A stretch of DNA of 64,000 nt from Ixodes scapularis (lineage: Eukaryota; Arthropoda; Arachnida; Ixodida; Ixodidae): assembly GCF_016920785.2 (NCBI RefSeq), contig NW_024609880.1, positions 30,279,152 through 30,343,151 of the forward strand, in the 5' to 3' direction. Within the stretch, counting starts at the first letter, position 1. Each line of letters starts with the position of its first letter. A program made the translations under genes and the position numbers. Below the pieces are notes generated by a model. That model searched no databases, was not told where the DNA came from, and saw nothing but the letters and a program-made list of their open reading frames with translations. Below, piece after piece: positions 1 through 11,556 of this stretch.

Positions 1-1
1 T

Positions 2-1516
2 TCTGTAACAGTGTCGAACAACCTCAATGTTATCATCGACGGCCACGACGCGACAGCACTCGTCGACACCGGAGCGGATTACTCCGTTTTGAGTGGGAGA
101 CTCTCTCGTCGCCTTCGGAAAGTTACGACGTCGTGGGATGGACCACAGATACGAACCGCCGGCGGACACCTCATCACGCCTGTCGGCAGGTGCACTGCTC
201 GCGTTGAGATCCATGGTGAAACCTGCCCTGTCAAGTTCGTCGTTCTGCAAGACTGTTCGAGAGACGTCATTCTCGGAATGGACTTTTTGTGTGAATACGG
301 CGCCATCATCGACCTTGGGGAGAACAAGCTGACGCTTCGGAAACCTGTTCCCTCGGCGGAAGATCCCAAAGCGACGTTAGCTGCAGTGCGAGTCCTTACC
401 AGCCACGTAAACCTGCCGCCGCTGTCCAGTGTCTTTGTCCCCGTCGGGACCGACGAAGCCACCTGCGGGATAGCACTGTTGGAAGGAAGCGTCCAACTTC
501 TCCTTGGACGAGGGATTGGTATTGCAAGAGGCGTGACCGAGCTCCAGGACGGGCGTACCGTAGCCCTTGTCACCAACTTCCGGCAAGAGTCGCAGCACCT
601 TACAAAGGGTACAGCTGTGGGCTACGTCGAGGAAATTCAGCACTCGGCCGCCATCGCCGTGATCTCAGAAGACGCCTCTCCGACGCACCACAAGGGAACC
701 ACGCCGTCAAAGCTCGACATCGACCCATCCCTCCCAGGCCCAGAACGACGACAGCTGACTGACGTTCTCGCTGAGTTCAGTGAGTGCTTCGCCACATCGT
801 CAAGGCTACGCCAAACAGCGGTTGCGAAGCATCGAATTGTTACTGACGATGACGTGCCCCCTATTCATCAGTCGCCGTACCGAGTTTCGGTGAAGGAGAG
901 GGAAACCATCCAGAAACAAGTTCAAGAAATGCTCGACGACGATATTATTCAGCCTTCAAGCAGTCCATGGGCCTCTCCAGTCGTGCTGGTGAAGAAGAAA
1001 GACGGAACCCTTAGGTTCTGCGTGGACTACAGGCGGCTGAACGCTGTTACAAAGAAAGATGTCTATCCGCTTCCCCGCATAGATGACACCCTCGACCGTT
1101 TACGCCACACCCGGTACTTTTCGTCGATGGACTTGAAGAGTGGCTACTGGCAGATTGAGGTCGATGAACGGGACCGCGAGAAGACTGCCTTTGTCACGCC
1201 CGATGGACTTTACGAGTTCAAGGTGATGCCCTTCGGACTCTGTACGGCGCCGGCGACTTTCCAGCGGGTCATGGATACTGTACTAACGGGACTGAAGTGG
1301 CAGAGCTGCCTCGTTTACCTGGATGACGTCGTCGTTTTTTCGCACGACTTCGACGAGCACTTGAAACGGCTTAGGGCCGTGCTCCAAGCCATCAAGACCG
1401 CAGGGCTCACACTCAAGCAACGAAGTGCCGCTTCGCCTACGCCGAACTTAAGTTCCTTGGTCATGTCGTTAGTAGCGAAGGAGTACGCCCTGACCCCGCG
1501 AAGACATCCGCCGTAG
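2..1516 (+). pseudogene. Gypsy pol part 1: protease and reverse transcriptase, truncated by frameshift
   Basis: The frame is open from base 2 (the first apparent start, GTG at 11, is not a real start), so the protein continues from upstream. Counting from base 11, the retropepsin motif DTGA lies at residues 19-22. The RT domain starts near residue 290 with a VDYRRLN motif, and the catalytic YLDD box is at residues 436-439 (bases 1316-1327). After about base 1412 the reading goes out of register: conserved RT-thumb coding (KCRFAYAELKFLG) continues from 1423 in another frame, so one base appears to be missing. The residues up to the stop at 1514-1516 are therefore out-of-frame. Either a decayed copy or a single-base sequencing error would give this pattern. 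Programmed frameshifting is unlikely inside the RT domain. Confidence 0.92.
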
Positions 1517-3441
1517 CCGAATTCCCTCGACCATCGGACAAGAAGGCCATCCGCAGATTCCTGGGGCTGTGCGCGTACTACAGGCGCTTCGTTCAAGATT
1601 TCGCAAAAATTTCGGCGCCCCTCACACATCTTACGAAAGACGCCGTGAAGTTTCACTGGGCAGAAGAACAAGAACGGGCGTTCGACGAACTGAAACAAAG
1701 ACTTCAGACACCTCCGATCCTCGGACATTTTGACCAGCACGCCGAAACCGAAATTCACACGGACGCAAGTAACTCCGGCCTTGGTGCGGTATTGGTACAG
1801 CTACAGGAAGGCACGGAGCGAGTTATTGCCTACGCAAGTCGGACACTGTCAAAAGCGGAGAAAAATTACTCCACGACGGAAAAAGAATGTCTCGCGGTTG
1901 TATGGGCGATCACAAAGTTTCGTTCGTACATATACGGGAACCCGTTCCGGGTGGTCACAGACCACCACTCGCTCTGTTGGCTTGCAAACCTCAAAGACCC
2001 TTCAGGACGCCTGGCTCGATGGAGTCTTCGACTGCAAGAATTTGACATGACCGTAGTCTACAAGTCAGGACGGAAACATAGCGACGCCGACTGCTTGTCC
2101 AGAGCCCCCGTCGAAACGCCAGACTGTACCGACGTGGATGATGACGAGTGTTTCCTAGGTGCCGTGGACACCAACGACATGGCAGGACTTCAACGAGACG
2201 ATCCGGAGCTCCGCGCCCTGATTGAGCATCTAGAAGGACGAGGAAGTACCGTTTCTCGTGTCTTTTCACGAGTCCTGCCGACCTTCGCTATTCGAAGAGG
2301 TGTACTTTATAAGAAAAATTTTGGAACCAGTCATTCGTCGTGGCTTCTGGTAGTCCCCACCAGCCTTCGAGAAGAGATTCTTCAAGCCTGCCACGACGAC
2401 CCAACTTCAGGACACCTCGGTTACAGCCGAACACTAGCCCGAATACGTGAAAAATACTACTGGCCCAAGCTGCCGAAAACCGTCCATCTCTACACGCGAT
2501 CGTGCCATGAGTGCCAGCGACGCAAGAAACCGCCGTCAAAGCCAGCAGGTCGCCTTCAGCCGATTCCCCCTCCAACCAAACCGTTCCAGCAAATTGGAAT
2601 GGATTTGCTGGGCCCTTTTCCACCGTCGACCCTGGGAAACCGCTGGATAATCGTCGCCACAGATTATCTTACGCGTTACGCCGAGGCGAAAGCAGTTCCT
2701 TCGGGGACTGCTGTCGAAGTCGCGAAGTTCTTCATCGAGTCCATCGTCCTCCGGCATGGCGCCCCCGAAGTCCTGATCACAGACCGAGGGTCATCGTTCA
2801 TGGCGCAGTTAACCCAGGAGATCCTTCGTCTAAGCCAGACGGACCACCGTCGGACAACTGCATACCATCCGCAGACAAACGGGTTGACGGAGCGGCTCAA
2901 CAAGACCATCGCCGACATGATCTCCATGTACGTCGACGTGGAGCACAAGACATGGGACGAGGTATTGCCATACGTCACATTTGCCTACAATACGGCCGTA
3001 CAAGAGACCACAAGAGTGACGCCCTTCCAGCTGGTGTATGGCCGGAAGGTGACGACTATGCTAGACTCTATGTTGCCGCACGATCCAGTCGACGACGGAA
3101 GCGATGACGCCCAGGTGGTTGCTCAACGGGCAGAAGAGGTCCGCCAACTGGCAAGACTACGAATTCAAGACCAGCAACATGTCGACGCCGGCCGATACAA
3201 TCTTCGCCGGCGTGACGCCCACTATCAACCCGGAGACCGGGTATGGGTGTGGACACCAATACGGCGCCGCGGTCTCAGCGAGAAGCTTCTCAAGCGCTAC
3301 TTTGGACCCTACAAGGTGCTTCGCCGTCTCGGGGACTTAAACTACGAAGTCCTTCCCGACGGAACCCGCCCATCTGCAAGACGTCAGCCGCGACCCGAGG
3401 TAGTGCACGTCGTCCGGCTGAAGCCGTATTACGAACGATAG
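1423..3441 (+). pseudogene. Gypsy pol part 2: RT thumb, RNase H and integrase
   Basis: This continues pol in the next frame and is open to the TAG at 3439-3441. An RNase H domain of the type in Ty3/Gypsy follows the RT thumb (TDASNSGLGAVL, then the ASRTLSKAEKNYSTTEKE block). The integrase has an HHCC zinc motif at about 2386-2520 (H, H, then CHEC). The DDE core is D at 2602, D at 2782 and E at 2890, a D-x59-D-x35-E spacing typical of retroviral-type integrases. The C-terminal part has the GPYKVLRRLGDLNYEV motif (GPY/F module). The pieces after the frameshift look intact. Translation would need the upstream frameshift to be bypassed, so I treat the whole as non-functional in this copy. Confidence 0.93.
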
Positions 3442-3570
3442 GATCTCCACTCTCGTCGACGAGTGAACTGTGGACTGTGAACTCCGGCTAGCAATTCTGC
3501 TGTCCTTTTGTTTTTTTGTTTTCCGTTTTTGTGCTGCATCGGGACGATGCACTTTTAAAGGGGGGGATAA

Positions 3571-3954
3571 TGCCGCGCCCAGGGCTGAGAAAGCAACGCT
3601 CAGTCACGGACCTCCAGAAAGTTCTCGTTTATTCATGTACCGCATGTAACGTCTCTCATTTATTCCTGCTTTTGTTTTCTAGAAAGTGCGTGTTCATTCT
3701 CGCCCGATCACGCGACGCTCGAGCCGCTTTCGCCGAATCTTCGAGATAGCGACGCACTCTAGATAAGAGGCCGCCCGCGACCTTGTCGAGTCAGTTTCGC
3801 CTCAGCGTTCGACCTTGCTGCTTCGCCGCCTTCGACGCCCGCGACGCTCTGTTGTTATTTTTCTATTTCCTTTTATTTTTGGCACAAGTTCGCCACATTA
3901 AACGTCTATTTCTTTCTGTGTATTTATTGTTTCTTTTGGTCACCACCCGTGACA
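3571..3954 (+). repeat. Putative 3' LTR of the Gypsy element
   Basis: A purine run (AAAGGGGGGGATAA) ends just before TG at 3571, as expected for polypurine tract then LTR. The block ends with CA at about 3954. An ATTAAA polyadenylation-like hexamer lies at about 3897. Length is about 384 bp. The 5' LTR is outside the window, so the ends rest on TG/CA and PPT position only. Confidence 0.65.
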
Positions 3955-4127
3955 ATATTTGTTCAAATCAAGAATTGAAAACATACCGAATACTCAGATG
4001 TCCTTATTTTGGTTCGAATGCAATTGGCACAATGATTTCTCTTTACAACAATAAAATCAACAACGTTTGAATCAAGCAACAGCTCGAACCGAATAATTAC
4101 ATTTCTGATGTATGCTTATCTCTGCAT
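3955..4127. other. Flank of the Gypsy element, nothing recognised
   Basis: AT-rich sequence between the LTR end and the first ACACCC-type repeat. No convincing coding or RNA signal. Confidence 0.5.
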
Positions 4128-4645
4128 TATACACTCTAAAAAAAAAAAAGGGTGTCATGGGGTACACCCATAGGGGGTGTAAGTGCTTGTCACATATACT
4201 ACACCCTTTGGGGGAATACAAGTGCACCCCAAATATGGGAGTACGTGTACACCCGTTGGTGTGGTGCACATGTACACCTTTTTCTACAGAAATCTCACTC
4301 GAAGGGAACACAGGTGCACCCCATTCGATGGTGTACGGCTACACCTCTTTCTACACCCGCTTCACTCAAAGGGAACACAGATGCACCCCATTTGATGGTG
4401 TACCATTGCACCTCTTCATACACCCGCTTCACTGAAAGGGAACACAGACGCACCCCGCTCAATAGTGTACCATTACTCCCCTTTCTACACCTACTGCTCT
4501 CAAAGGGAACACAGGAGCACCCCGTTCAATAGTGTTCTGTTACACCTCTTTCTACGCTCGCTGAATTCGAAGAGAACACAGATGCACCCGATTCAAAGGA
4601 GCATGGTTACACCACTTTATGCACCCGTTTCATAACTTCATAAAC
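4128..4645. repeat. ACACCC-rich element with a 67-bp tandem array
   Basis: It starts with ACACTCTAA, an A-run and GGGTGT. From about 4304 the motif GGGAACACAG recurs at 4304, 4371, 4438, 4505 and (as GAGAACACAG) 4572, an exact 67-bp period with five copies. A degenerate 92-bp unit begins at 4212. Each unit contains GCACCCC, GTGTAC and ACACCTCTTTCTAC. The same GGGTGTA/TACACCC vocabulary and an inverted end (TTAGAGTGTA) occur at 45,600-45,716, so this looks like a dispersed non-autonomous element with internal minisatellite. Short frames through it are repeat artefacts. Confidence 0.85.
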
Positions 4646-5034
4646 CTATTTGAGACATCAAGGAAAACAGTAAAAAATGTATTGCAAAAAGGCAGGTAAA
4701 CGGACACACGGTATTGTTTTCAAATCTCATAGGAGTTTATTAGACAGCCTATTCCGCAAACAAGTACATACAAACTTGCAAGCAATCCGTGATATCTGAA
4801 GACGTGCAAAGAAGCTTTTACACAACTGAAAAAATTACTAAGCAAACAAGAACCGAGGGTGAGTCTTAGGTAGTGTCCATTCTGCCAGCAGCCCGTAGAA
4901 TTATTTCCACAAACATCCACCGGCAGTCGCCGTTAATTCATCGAACGTCGTTTCATCGACAGCTCAGATTAGCTTTTCTATTTTAGCTTCTCTCCTTTCT
5001 TTTCTTGTAATAAGCCGCCCCAGAATGTATTCGC
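4646..5034. other. Unassigned sequence
   Basis: No supported gene. The part at 4930-4970 already shows two copies of a TTCATCGA-type motif that belongs to the repeat that follows. Confidence 0.4.
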
Positions 5035-5275
5035 GAAGTGACGTGTATGGGTGGGACAGGTGGGCTAACATATTTGTAATGAGCCGCCAGACTGTCGCCA
5101 CGAAGCGGCGCGAACGGTTCGGCTGGGTCGGTGAGCACGCGCCTCAGAGACACACGCGCGACAAAATGTCCCTACAGCGTGCATTTTGCGTAACGAGTGA
5201 CGATGAAACGTTAGTGTCGATGAAACGTGTCTACAAAACGTGTATCGACAAAAACGTGTTTTCACAAAATGCCAG
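4930..5275 (-). repeat. Repeat with TCGATGAAACG motifs and conserved ~65-bp core, copy 1
   Basis: The reverse complement of about 5045-5112 (GCGGCGACAGT, then TCATTACAAA, then CCCACC) matches cores at about 7800-7880 and 46,068-46,140 on the plus strand. The core is flanked by several short copies of GTCGATGAAACG or TTTCATCGAC. No ORF is shared. It is a dispersed repeat whose class I cannot name. Confidence 0.7.
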
Positions 5276-6095
5276 GAGAATAAGAAAGTCAGTATTCCAC
5301 CTGCAGTTGTCACATGATTGTATACAGCTAATGGCAGGCGACTGCCGATAGAATTTCGGGGAAATTATTCTCCCGGCTGCTAGGAAATAGACATTGCCTA
5401 ATTCTAGAGGTAATCCGGAACAGACCGGTCAGTTGTTGCAAAGGAGTAGGTTGCAGTGCACTTATGATGAAAATACCGGACTTGAAATATGTAATCCGAT
5501 ATATATGTCGACACGGGCACTGCAGAACCACACAAAAACGAAAAGAAAGATGTCCGTGAAGATTCAACACGATGTGGCCGAAGCAGTAATTTGCCGAACC
5601 GAACACTGGACACATCACATAACTTCCTTGGGCTTTTTTGAAGAAATCCCCTGCTGCCGATACACGCGTAGGACTTTTCAAACACAGGAAATCTTGGTAC
5701 ACTCGAATACGTTGTCGCGGGCGAAATCTACGGCAGCCCCGCTGGTCGCAGCACAGCACACAAGCAACTAGGCCGGGAAGCAGACATTCCGAGGTCGAAA
5801 AAAGCCACTAGGTCATTCGTGAAACCTTTACCACATGATCACGCTCCTGCCGTTATCCGCGCTCAGACAGAGGAGTCGAGGGATAAAAAAAGCCTCCGGT
5901 TCATTGGTCCGGCAACTGCGCGCCTTCTTCCATGCTTTCAGCTTGGGGAGAGTAAGAAAAAGAAATGAGTATGAAAATTGCAGCTCCTTCAAGGCCAAAA
6001 GGGGCCACCCTCGCAAAGGCTTATCTTCAGGGGCAACCCAACACTGAAAGGATTTGTCGCTTATATCCTCTTGAAAGTTCGACCCAAAGTTAATA
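5276..6095. other. Unassigned sequence
   Basis: Open frames exist on both strands (for example 5328-5759 minus and 5394-5771 plus), but they overlap each other and show no domain or family signature. I see nothing that supports a gene. Confidence 0.4.
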
Positions 6096-6365
6096 CACAC
6101 TAAACTTTTTCACAGCCATAATCGAGTAAAAAGGGTGTATTTTTCAACTTACGCCCTTCTTACCCCCTTTTTACACAATTTTTGAGAATTGATTGGTGTA
6201 ATGAGGGTGTACCCAAACGTTTACACCCCTCATTCACCCTTTGTACGCCCTACCGGGACAGCCGGCACATAAAATCGTGTTAATAGGGTGTACGCATTCC
6301 AATTTACACGCTTTATTCACACGGTGTGAAAAAGGCGTGATTGCGATTTTGTCGATACACCCATA
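6096..6365. repeat. ACACCC-rich non-autonomous element
   Basis: It begins ACACACTAAACTTTTTCACA, which is nearly the inverted form of an end at about 45,300-45,318 (AAAATGTTTAGTGTGT). It contains many GGGTGTA and TTACACCC words. The right boundary is uncertain. Confidence 0.6.
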
Positions 6366-6805
6366 ATTTCATAGTCGTCGATGTTTTATGCGAATTAAGG
6401 CAGAGCATGCAAAGTGTCTATTTTGACGGCTAATGTCAAAAGAACCGTTAAAATCATTTTTATGGCTATGACGTCACTTAAGGTAAATGAAAAAAAATAA
6501 TAATAAAATTCTTTTGACGTCGTCAAAATAATAAAAACGTCGTTTTGACACGTAACCCAAGTAAAAGAATGAAAGTTACGTCCGACGTAACCGGAAATTC
6601 GCTGTGCCTATAGAGTTACGTTGGTTACGTCCGGTCGGAACGCTGAAACGCGTTAACCCACCTTCCTCTTTCCCTCGCCCGTAAGCACAGGGAATCACCC
6701 GTATACACTGAAACGCGTTTCTATGTTCCGTAAACAAAAACGTAAACAACGTTAAAAAAAAATCCCCCCCCCCCTAAAAAAAAAAAAAAAAAAAAAAGAG
6801 ACCTT
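6366..6805. other. Unassigned, low-complexity sequence
   Basis: Several ACGTT/GACGTC words around 6470-6620, then C(11) at 6774 and an A-rich run to about 6803. No gene seen. Confidence 0.4.
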
Positions 6806-6876
6806 TCCGGGATTTGAACCCACGACGTCAGGGCAGCAGACACACGCTCCAACCCACTACGCTATAGGACCGACGC
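6806..6876 (-). ncRNA. tRNA-like sequence, probable tRNA-derived SINE head
   Basis: Read on the minus strand there is a Pol III box A-like block (TAGCGTAGTGGG), then about 30 bases on a near-consensus box B (GGTTCAAATCCC). A long T-run follows, which would terminate Pol III. The acceptor stem does not close well, so this is more likely a SINE head or tRNA pseudogene than a working tRNA. The A-run on the plus strand next to it fits that reading. Confidence 0.55.
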
Positions 6877-6976
6877 GTCGAAGGATGGTTGGAGGTCCAT
6901 TATATACGTAATTGAGATGCCAGATTAAGAAATTAGCTGCTCCCAGCGGCGTAGACTTTCCATTTTCCCTTTTCCC

Positions 6977-7273
6977 GGGGGGGGGGGGGGGGGGGGGGGG
7001 GCAGGCTGGGAAGTTCCCCGGGGGGGGGCTTCGCGTTACTTTTTCGTCAGAACTGGAGATTGAAGCTAACGAAAGCACGCTGGGATTCCATTTCCCATGT
7101 ATTTTGTCAATAAAGGCAACGTGGGCGTTATTTTGGTTACATGCCACTACTAGAAACTCGTTACATGGCACGTAAACAGCGTCTCGGTAAGGATCATGGC
7201 CCGGGCACAGGGGGGGCTCTGCCCCCCCCGGATCTCTGCCCCCCCCGGATCTCGCCGGGGGGGGGGGGGGGGG
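6977..7273. repeat. Long (dG) tracts and G/C-rich short repeats
   Basis: G(25) at 6977-7001, a G(9) tract near 7020, and G(17) at 7257-7273, with repeated CCCCCCCCGGATCT blocks between. Frames that cross these runs (6857-7276 minus, 6912-7175 plus) are poly-Gly/Pro artefacts. Confidence 0.8.
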
Positions 7274-7599
7274 CACGAGCCCCGTTGCCCCCCCGAAGTC
7301 TACGCCTATGGCTGCTCCAACGTCTTTACGGAAGCGAAATCACGGACGCCAGAATAGTTTTAAAGGTTATTTTGATATTAGCCATCGAAATGGTCACTAC
7401 CTTTGGGGTGCCGCACAGAATCGCGCTAAGGTCGGCACGGGCGAAGGCGCATCATGGCATCATGAGTCGCACGGCACTTTCTCCTCCTCACGTCGTCACT
7501 CTCGGGATCGTATCCTGCATGAGCGAATGACGGTAAGGAAATGGAGTTTATTTGAGCCAGTTGGCGTTTTAGCGAATGAACTCCCGACGGCGGGACAAC

Positions 7600-10500
7600 G
7601 TACGCCCAAAGAGACCGTGCTAAGCGCAGTCACCCCTCGCTTTGCTGTGCTCTGCGCGGGAATCTAAGGCTCGTGCTTGCACCAAATCTCGTCAGAACCG
7701 CCAAGGGTTCGGCAAGCTAATGCTAATTTGAGCGAATTGACGTTTTAGCGGATAACGGGGGCGCGCGTTAACCCATCCGCCGCGCTGCGCTTACGCCGCT
7801 TCGCGGCGACAGTGTGCGTCGGCTTATTACAAAAATGTGAACCCATTTGGCCCACCCGAAAACGCCGCTTCGCGGCGTCCGACTCCTCGCTAAAGTGTCA
7901 TTCGGTGAAACGTGGGCGTTCGCTCAAACGCCATTCGATCAAGTGAGTGCCTCCCTCGCTCAAGGGTCATCCGATGAAACGTCATGGGCAGGGCTTGTTC
8001 GCTAAAACGTCATTCGATTGAGTGAGTGCCTCCCGTCAGGGAAAGATATTTCCCTTCGCCTTTTTGCCCGAGAACCCGACCCCGCAGCGACGATGGGTGA
8101 TGCTCTACTGATGCAGCTCTGCCTGTCCGCGTTTCCGTATTCTGCGGCAGGCGCAGCGACGGACCCTTGCACGACCGGAAAGCATCATTGAAGAAAAAAG
8201 AAACCGAAAAGTTCGCACCGTTTGGCGAACTCCTCAATGTTCAGGTGGAGCAAATGAACACAATGAAGAACCAAAATACAATCTAATACTAATACAAAGG
8301 GAACACCCAAACATATCCGTCAGGCTTTCAACGCTTTCGCATAGTCAAACCTCAGTCGAACTTTCGTCAAACTATAATAGAGCCAGCTGAACTATATTAG
8401 GTTCAGCAGGCCCTATTATAGTATTATGCATCAACAAGCTCAACTACAATCCATTTCGTCAAACTTCATTTCAAAAGTTGGAACTTGTCGAACTCGAACC
8501 TCAGGTTCACGACATCGCTATACTTCATGTCATCTTAACATGGACTAAGCCCAAAGGCTACAAGCACGGGCGGATAGCTTTGACAGGTAGCCCCGCTGCT
8601 CGAGCATTCGTGCAGCCAAGCCACCATCCAACTCGAGCAGCTCATGCTCGTCACCTTTTTGCTTAGTCCATGTTAATTCAAACAAGCATTGTTTACCGCT
8701 GATTTTCTGCTTGAAATGATGGAATCATTCTGCCCGCGGCCTTTTTTTTTTCGCATAAAAATGGAGCAATGGCCGGCAATCTGATTGGCACAATCGATCA
8801 CAATGCAAAAATATTCAAGGGAACTAAAAAAGCTATGCTTGTTTACATGGGAACACAGGGTGATAGTTCCCCAACAATTTTTAACCGAAGGTGCGTCACA
8901 CGAAGCTGCCCTGTAACCTTATAAATCCGCTCGAACCCGAATATGGTTCTCGTAAATTATTGGAAGCATAACGGGCTGGCAGGTTCGGCATGGGTTTTTG
9001 GGGGCATCTTGGCAGATCTCTAACATACTTGTATGTTTGTCAGCGTAATCCCTTACTGAGGTCTCAGCTGATGGGGTCCTTCAGATCCACAGTCAGTGTT
9101 GCAATGTAGGCTACTAAAGCCTTGTGAAGTTCAATTGGAAATGCTGTAATTATTTCAGAGATCTAAGCATTATTAAAATAAGTAACGATGCAGGCGAGTT
9201 GCTAAGCGTGGTCACCCCTCGCTTCGCTCTGCTCTGCTCCGGGAAAATAGGTTATAAGCTTATAATCTCAGGCTCATACTTACACCAAATCTCGTCAGAA
9301 CCGCCAAGGGTTCGGCAAGCTAATGCTAGCACATCAGGAAAAGAGGCAAACAGAATGCCGGCGGCCGAGATGGTCACGGCGATGAACTCCTTCGCCCTTT
9401 GCTCAAGAATCATCCGATGAAACGTCATGGGCAGGGCTTGTTCGCTAAAACGTCATTCGATTGAGTGAGTGCCACCCGCCAGGGAAAGATATTTCCCTTC
9501 GCCGCAGCGACGACGGGCGATGCTCTACTGATGCAGCTCTGCCTGTCCGTGTTTCCGTCTCCTGCGGCAGGCGCAGTGACAGACCCTTGCTCGACCGGAA
9601 AGCATCATTGAAGAAAAAACAAACCGGAAAGTTCGTGCAGTTTGGCGAACTCCTCAATGTTCAGGTGCAGCAGGTGAACACAATGGAGAACCAAAATCTA
9701 ATCCAATACTCAAGCTCTTCAAAGGGAACACCCATAAATATCCGTCAGGCTGTTTTCACTTTCAACGCTTTCGCATAATGGTCTAACCTCAGTCGAACTT
9801 TCGTCATACTATAATAGAGCCAGCTGAACTATAATAGGTTCAACCGGCCCTATTATAGTATTGTGCACCAACAAGCTCAACTACAGCCCGTTTCGTCAAA
9901 CTCCTTTTCAAAAGTTAGAAAAAGTTGGAACTTGTCGAACTCGAACCTCAGCAGGTTCACGACATCACTATACTTCATGCCATCTTAACATGGACTAAGC
10001 CCAAAGACTACGAGCACGGGCGGATAGCTTTGACAGGTAGCCCCGCTGCTCGAGCACTCGTGCAGCCGAGCCACCATCCAACTTGAGCTCGTGCTCATAG
10101 CCTTTTTGCTTGGTCCATGTTAAGACGACACGAAGTATAGTTCAAAAAAGCATTGTTTACCTCTGATTTTCTGCTTAAAATGCCGGAGCCATTCTGGCCA
10201 CGGCCTTTTTCTTCCGCATAAAAATGGAGCACTGGCTGGCATTCTAATGGGCACATCAATCACTATTCAAAAATATTCAAGTGAACTGAAAAAACTACAT
10301 GGGAACACACAGTGATAGTCCCACCATTTTGAACCGAAAGTGTGTCACATGAAACCGCCCTGTAACCCTATAAATCCAATCAAACCCGAATGAGGTTCTC
10401 GTCAGTTATCCCAAGCATGACGAGCTGGCTGGTTAGGCATGTGTTTTCGGGGCCATCTCGGCAAATCTCTAACATAGTCGTATGTTTCTTAGCACGATTC

Positions 10501-10650
10501 TTTACTGAGATCTCAGCTGACGGGGCCGCTCAGGTCACACACCAGTGGTGCAATGTAGGCTACTAAAGCGTTGTGAAGTTCAATAGGAAATGCTGTATGT
10601 AATTGTTCAGAGATCTAAGCATCATTAAAGTAGCGATACAGGAGAGTTGG
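7600..10650. repeat. Two-copy tandem repeat, unit about 1.45 kb
   Basis: Markers recur at an offset of 1443-1449 bp: GTCATGGGCAGGGCTTGTTC at 7981 and 9424, and TTGTGAAGTTCAAT at 9122 and 10,571. Copies differ by substitutions and small indels. The first copy carries about 138 extra bases near 7740-7960, where the core repeat below sits. Each copy holds an imperfect palindrome bounded by TTAACATGGACTAAGC and GCTTAGTCCATGTTAA (8535-8675; 9985-10,122). No coding region is conserved between the copies. The unit may be an unclassified non-autonomous element. Confidence 0.8.
7795..7885 (+). repeat. Conserved ~65-bp core, copy 2
   Basis: GCGGCGACAGT, then TTATTACAAAAATGTGAACCC and GGCCCACCCG, between two CGCCGCTTCGCGGCG blocks. 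It aligns by eye with copies at 5045-5112 (minus) and 46,068-46,140 (plus). Nearby words such as TCATCCGATGAAACGTC resemble the flanking motif of the other copies. Confidence 0.7.
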
Positions 10651-10664
10651 TTGTTTATTAAAAA

Positions 10665-10777
10665 ATTTCAGCATCGCACAGAAGGACGAAGGCTGAAGAG
10701 AGGGAAACTGCAGCCCTTCTACAGTGCTTGTCCTGTTTATCTCTCTTCAGTCTTCATCCTTCTGTGCGCTGTTGAAG
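10665..10777. repeat. Inverted repeat (hairpin), 36-bp arms
   Basis: The left arm, starting TTCAGCATCGCACAGAAGG, pairs with the right arm ending CCTTCTGTGCGCTGTTGAA, with about 37 bases between. A few mismatches. Likely a fold-back MITE or a retroelement-end hairpin. Confidence 0.75.
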
Positions 10778-11185
10778 TTTTCCAATAACCATTAATATGT
10801 CAGCAAATAATATGGACTAACTGTCAATATTACAAAGAATTTGTCTTGTTCGTTGCACCACAATCGTCATCTCAACCCTTTAGTGACGTTGCAAATTAGT
10901 TCTGCATTTCTTTTGAGAATGAAATGAAGGTTCCGAGCTTGAGCTGCTCTCTGCGGAAAAGGTCCCACTGCACATGCGCCCGCAATGTTCTCCCTGGGGA
11001 GGCATGACCTCACGCCTCGTCCAATAAAAATAAGATAATGAATCGGTGGACCTCATCTTCAAGAGCAAAGAGGTTAACACCTGGTTTCTTAGCTAGCAGG
11101 CTGGTCTATTTTTCAACAAATAAACACAGACTCACATCAGTTTTACCTCAGGTTGCCCACCCTGGGTCAATTACTTTTATTCTCA
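10778..11185. other. Unassigned sequence
   Basis: No gene recognised. CACTGCACATGCGC at 10,966 resembles the inverted motif near 14,350 and could be the left end of the EnSpm-like element (see the transposase entry). Confidence 0.3.
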
Positions 11186-11189
11186 TCGT

Positions 11190-11290
11190 CACAAAAAGAT
11201 TCATTCATTTATTTTACAGTCCCTAAGGGACCATAAGGCATCACATAAGTGAAAGGAGAAAGGGGAGATTTCAAGAACAGCAAGATACAT
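11190..11290 (-). mobile_element. Probable LINE 3' tail
   Basis: On the minus strand the block runs through CCTTATGGTCCCTTAGGGACTG to AAATAAATGAATGAATC. An AATG-type 3' tail is typical of several non-LTR retrotransposons. No ORF part remains, so the clade is not assigned. Confidence 0.45.
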
Positions 11291-11556
11291 ATAGTTATGA
11301 CAGTAAATACATTGATAGTTACAAGATGACACAGCTATACAAAAATTAAGAACCATTTCAAAAAGGAAAAACATGTTAGGGCACTGAAGCAAAATGAAAA
11401 GCAAAACAATTAAAAAGTTAACACTAAGTTTTACAATACAGCTAAAGCTCTAAAGAGTGCAAATCTAAGAGTTGTGGTGCCATACACTCAAAACAAACTG
11501 TGACGTAGATTAATTACATGTTTGTCCATCTTTTTCATTACAAACAGTGGCTCAGT

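Larger units (their letters stand above)
1..3954 (+). mobile_element. Ty3/Gypsy LTR retrotransposon, 3' portion
   Basis: The window opens inside pol of a Ty3/Gypsy element. The order seen is aspartic protease, reverse transcriptase, RNase H, zinc-finger/DDE integrase, polypurine tract (about 3557-3567) and 3' LTR. Gag and the 5' LTR would lie left of base 1. The protease-RT-RH-integrase order is what separates Ty3/Gypsy from Ty1/Copia. The copy is fairly young, since about 3.4 kb of pol is open apart from one frameshift near 1415-1423. Target-site duplications cannot be tested because the left end is outside the window. Confidence 0.95.

Noticed and set aside
4112..4532. Overlapping plus-strand frames that look like a repeat protein (GNTGAPH.., KGTQVHP)
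   Set aside because: The 67-bp unit shifts frame each copy; three frames are open together, as for non-coding repeats.
4304..4640. 67-bp direct repeats resembling a CRISPR array
   Set aside because: Units are contiguous diverged tandem copies with no unique spacers, in a eukaryotic genome.
6857..7276. Pro/Gly-rich minus-strand ORF of 139 codons
   Set aside because: Runs through homopolymer tracts; composition artefact.
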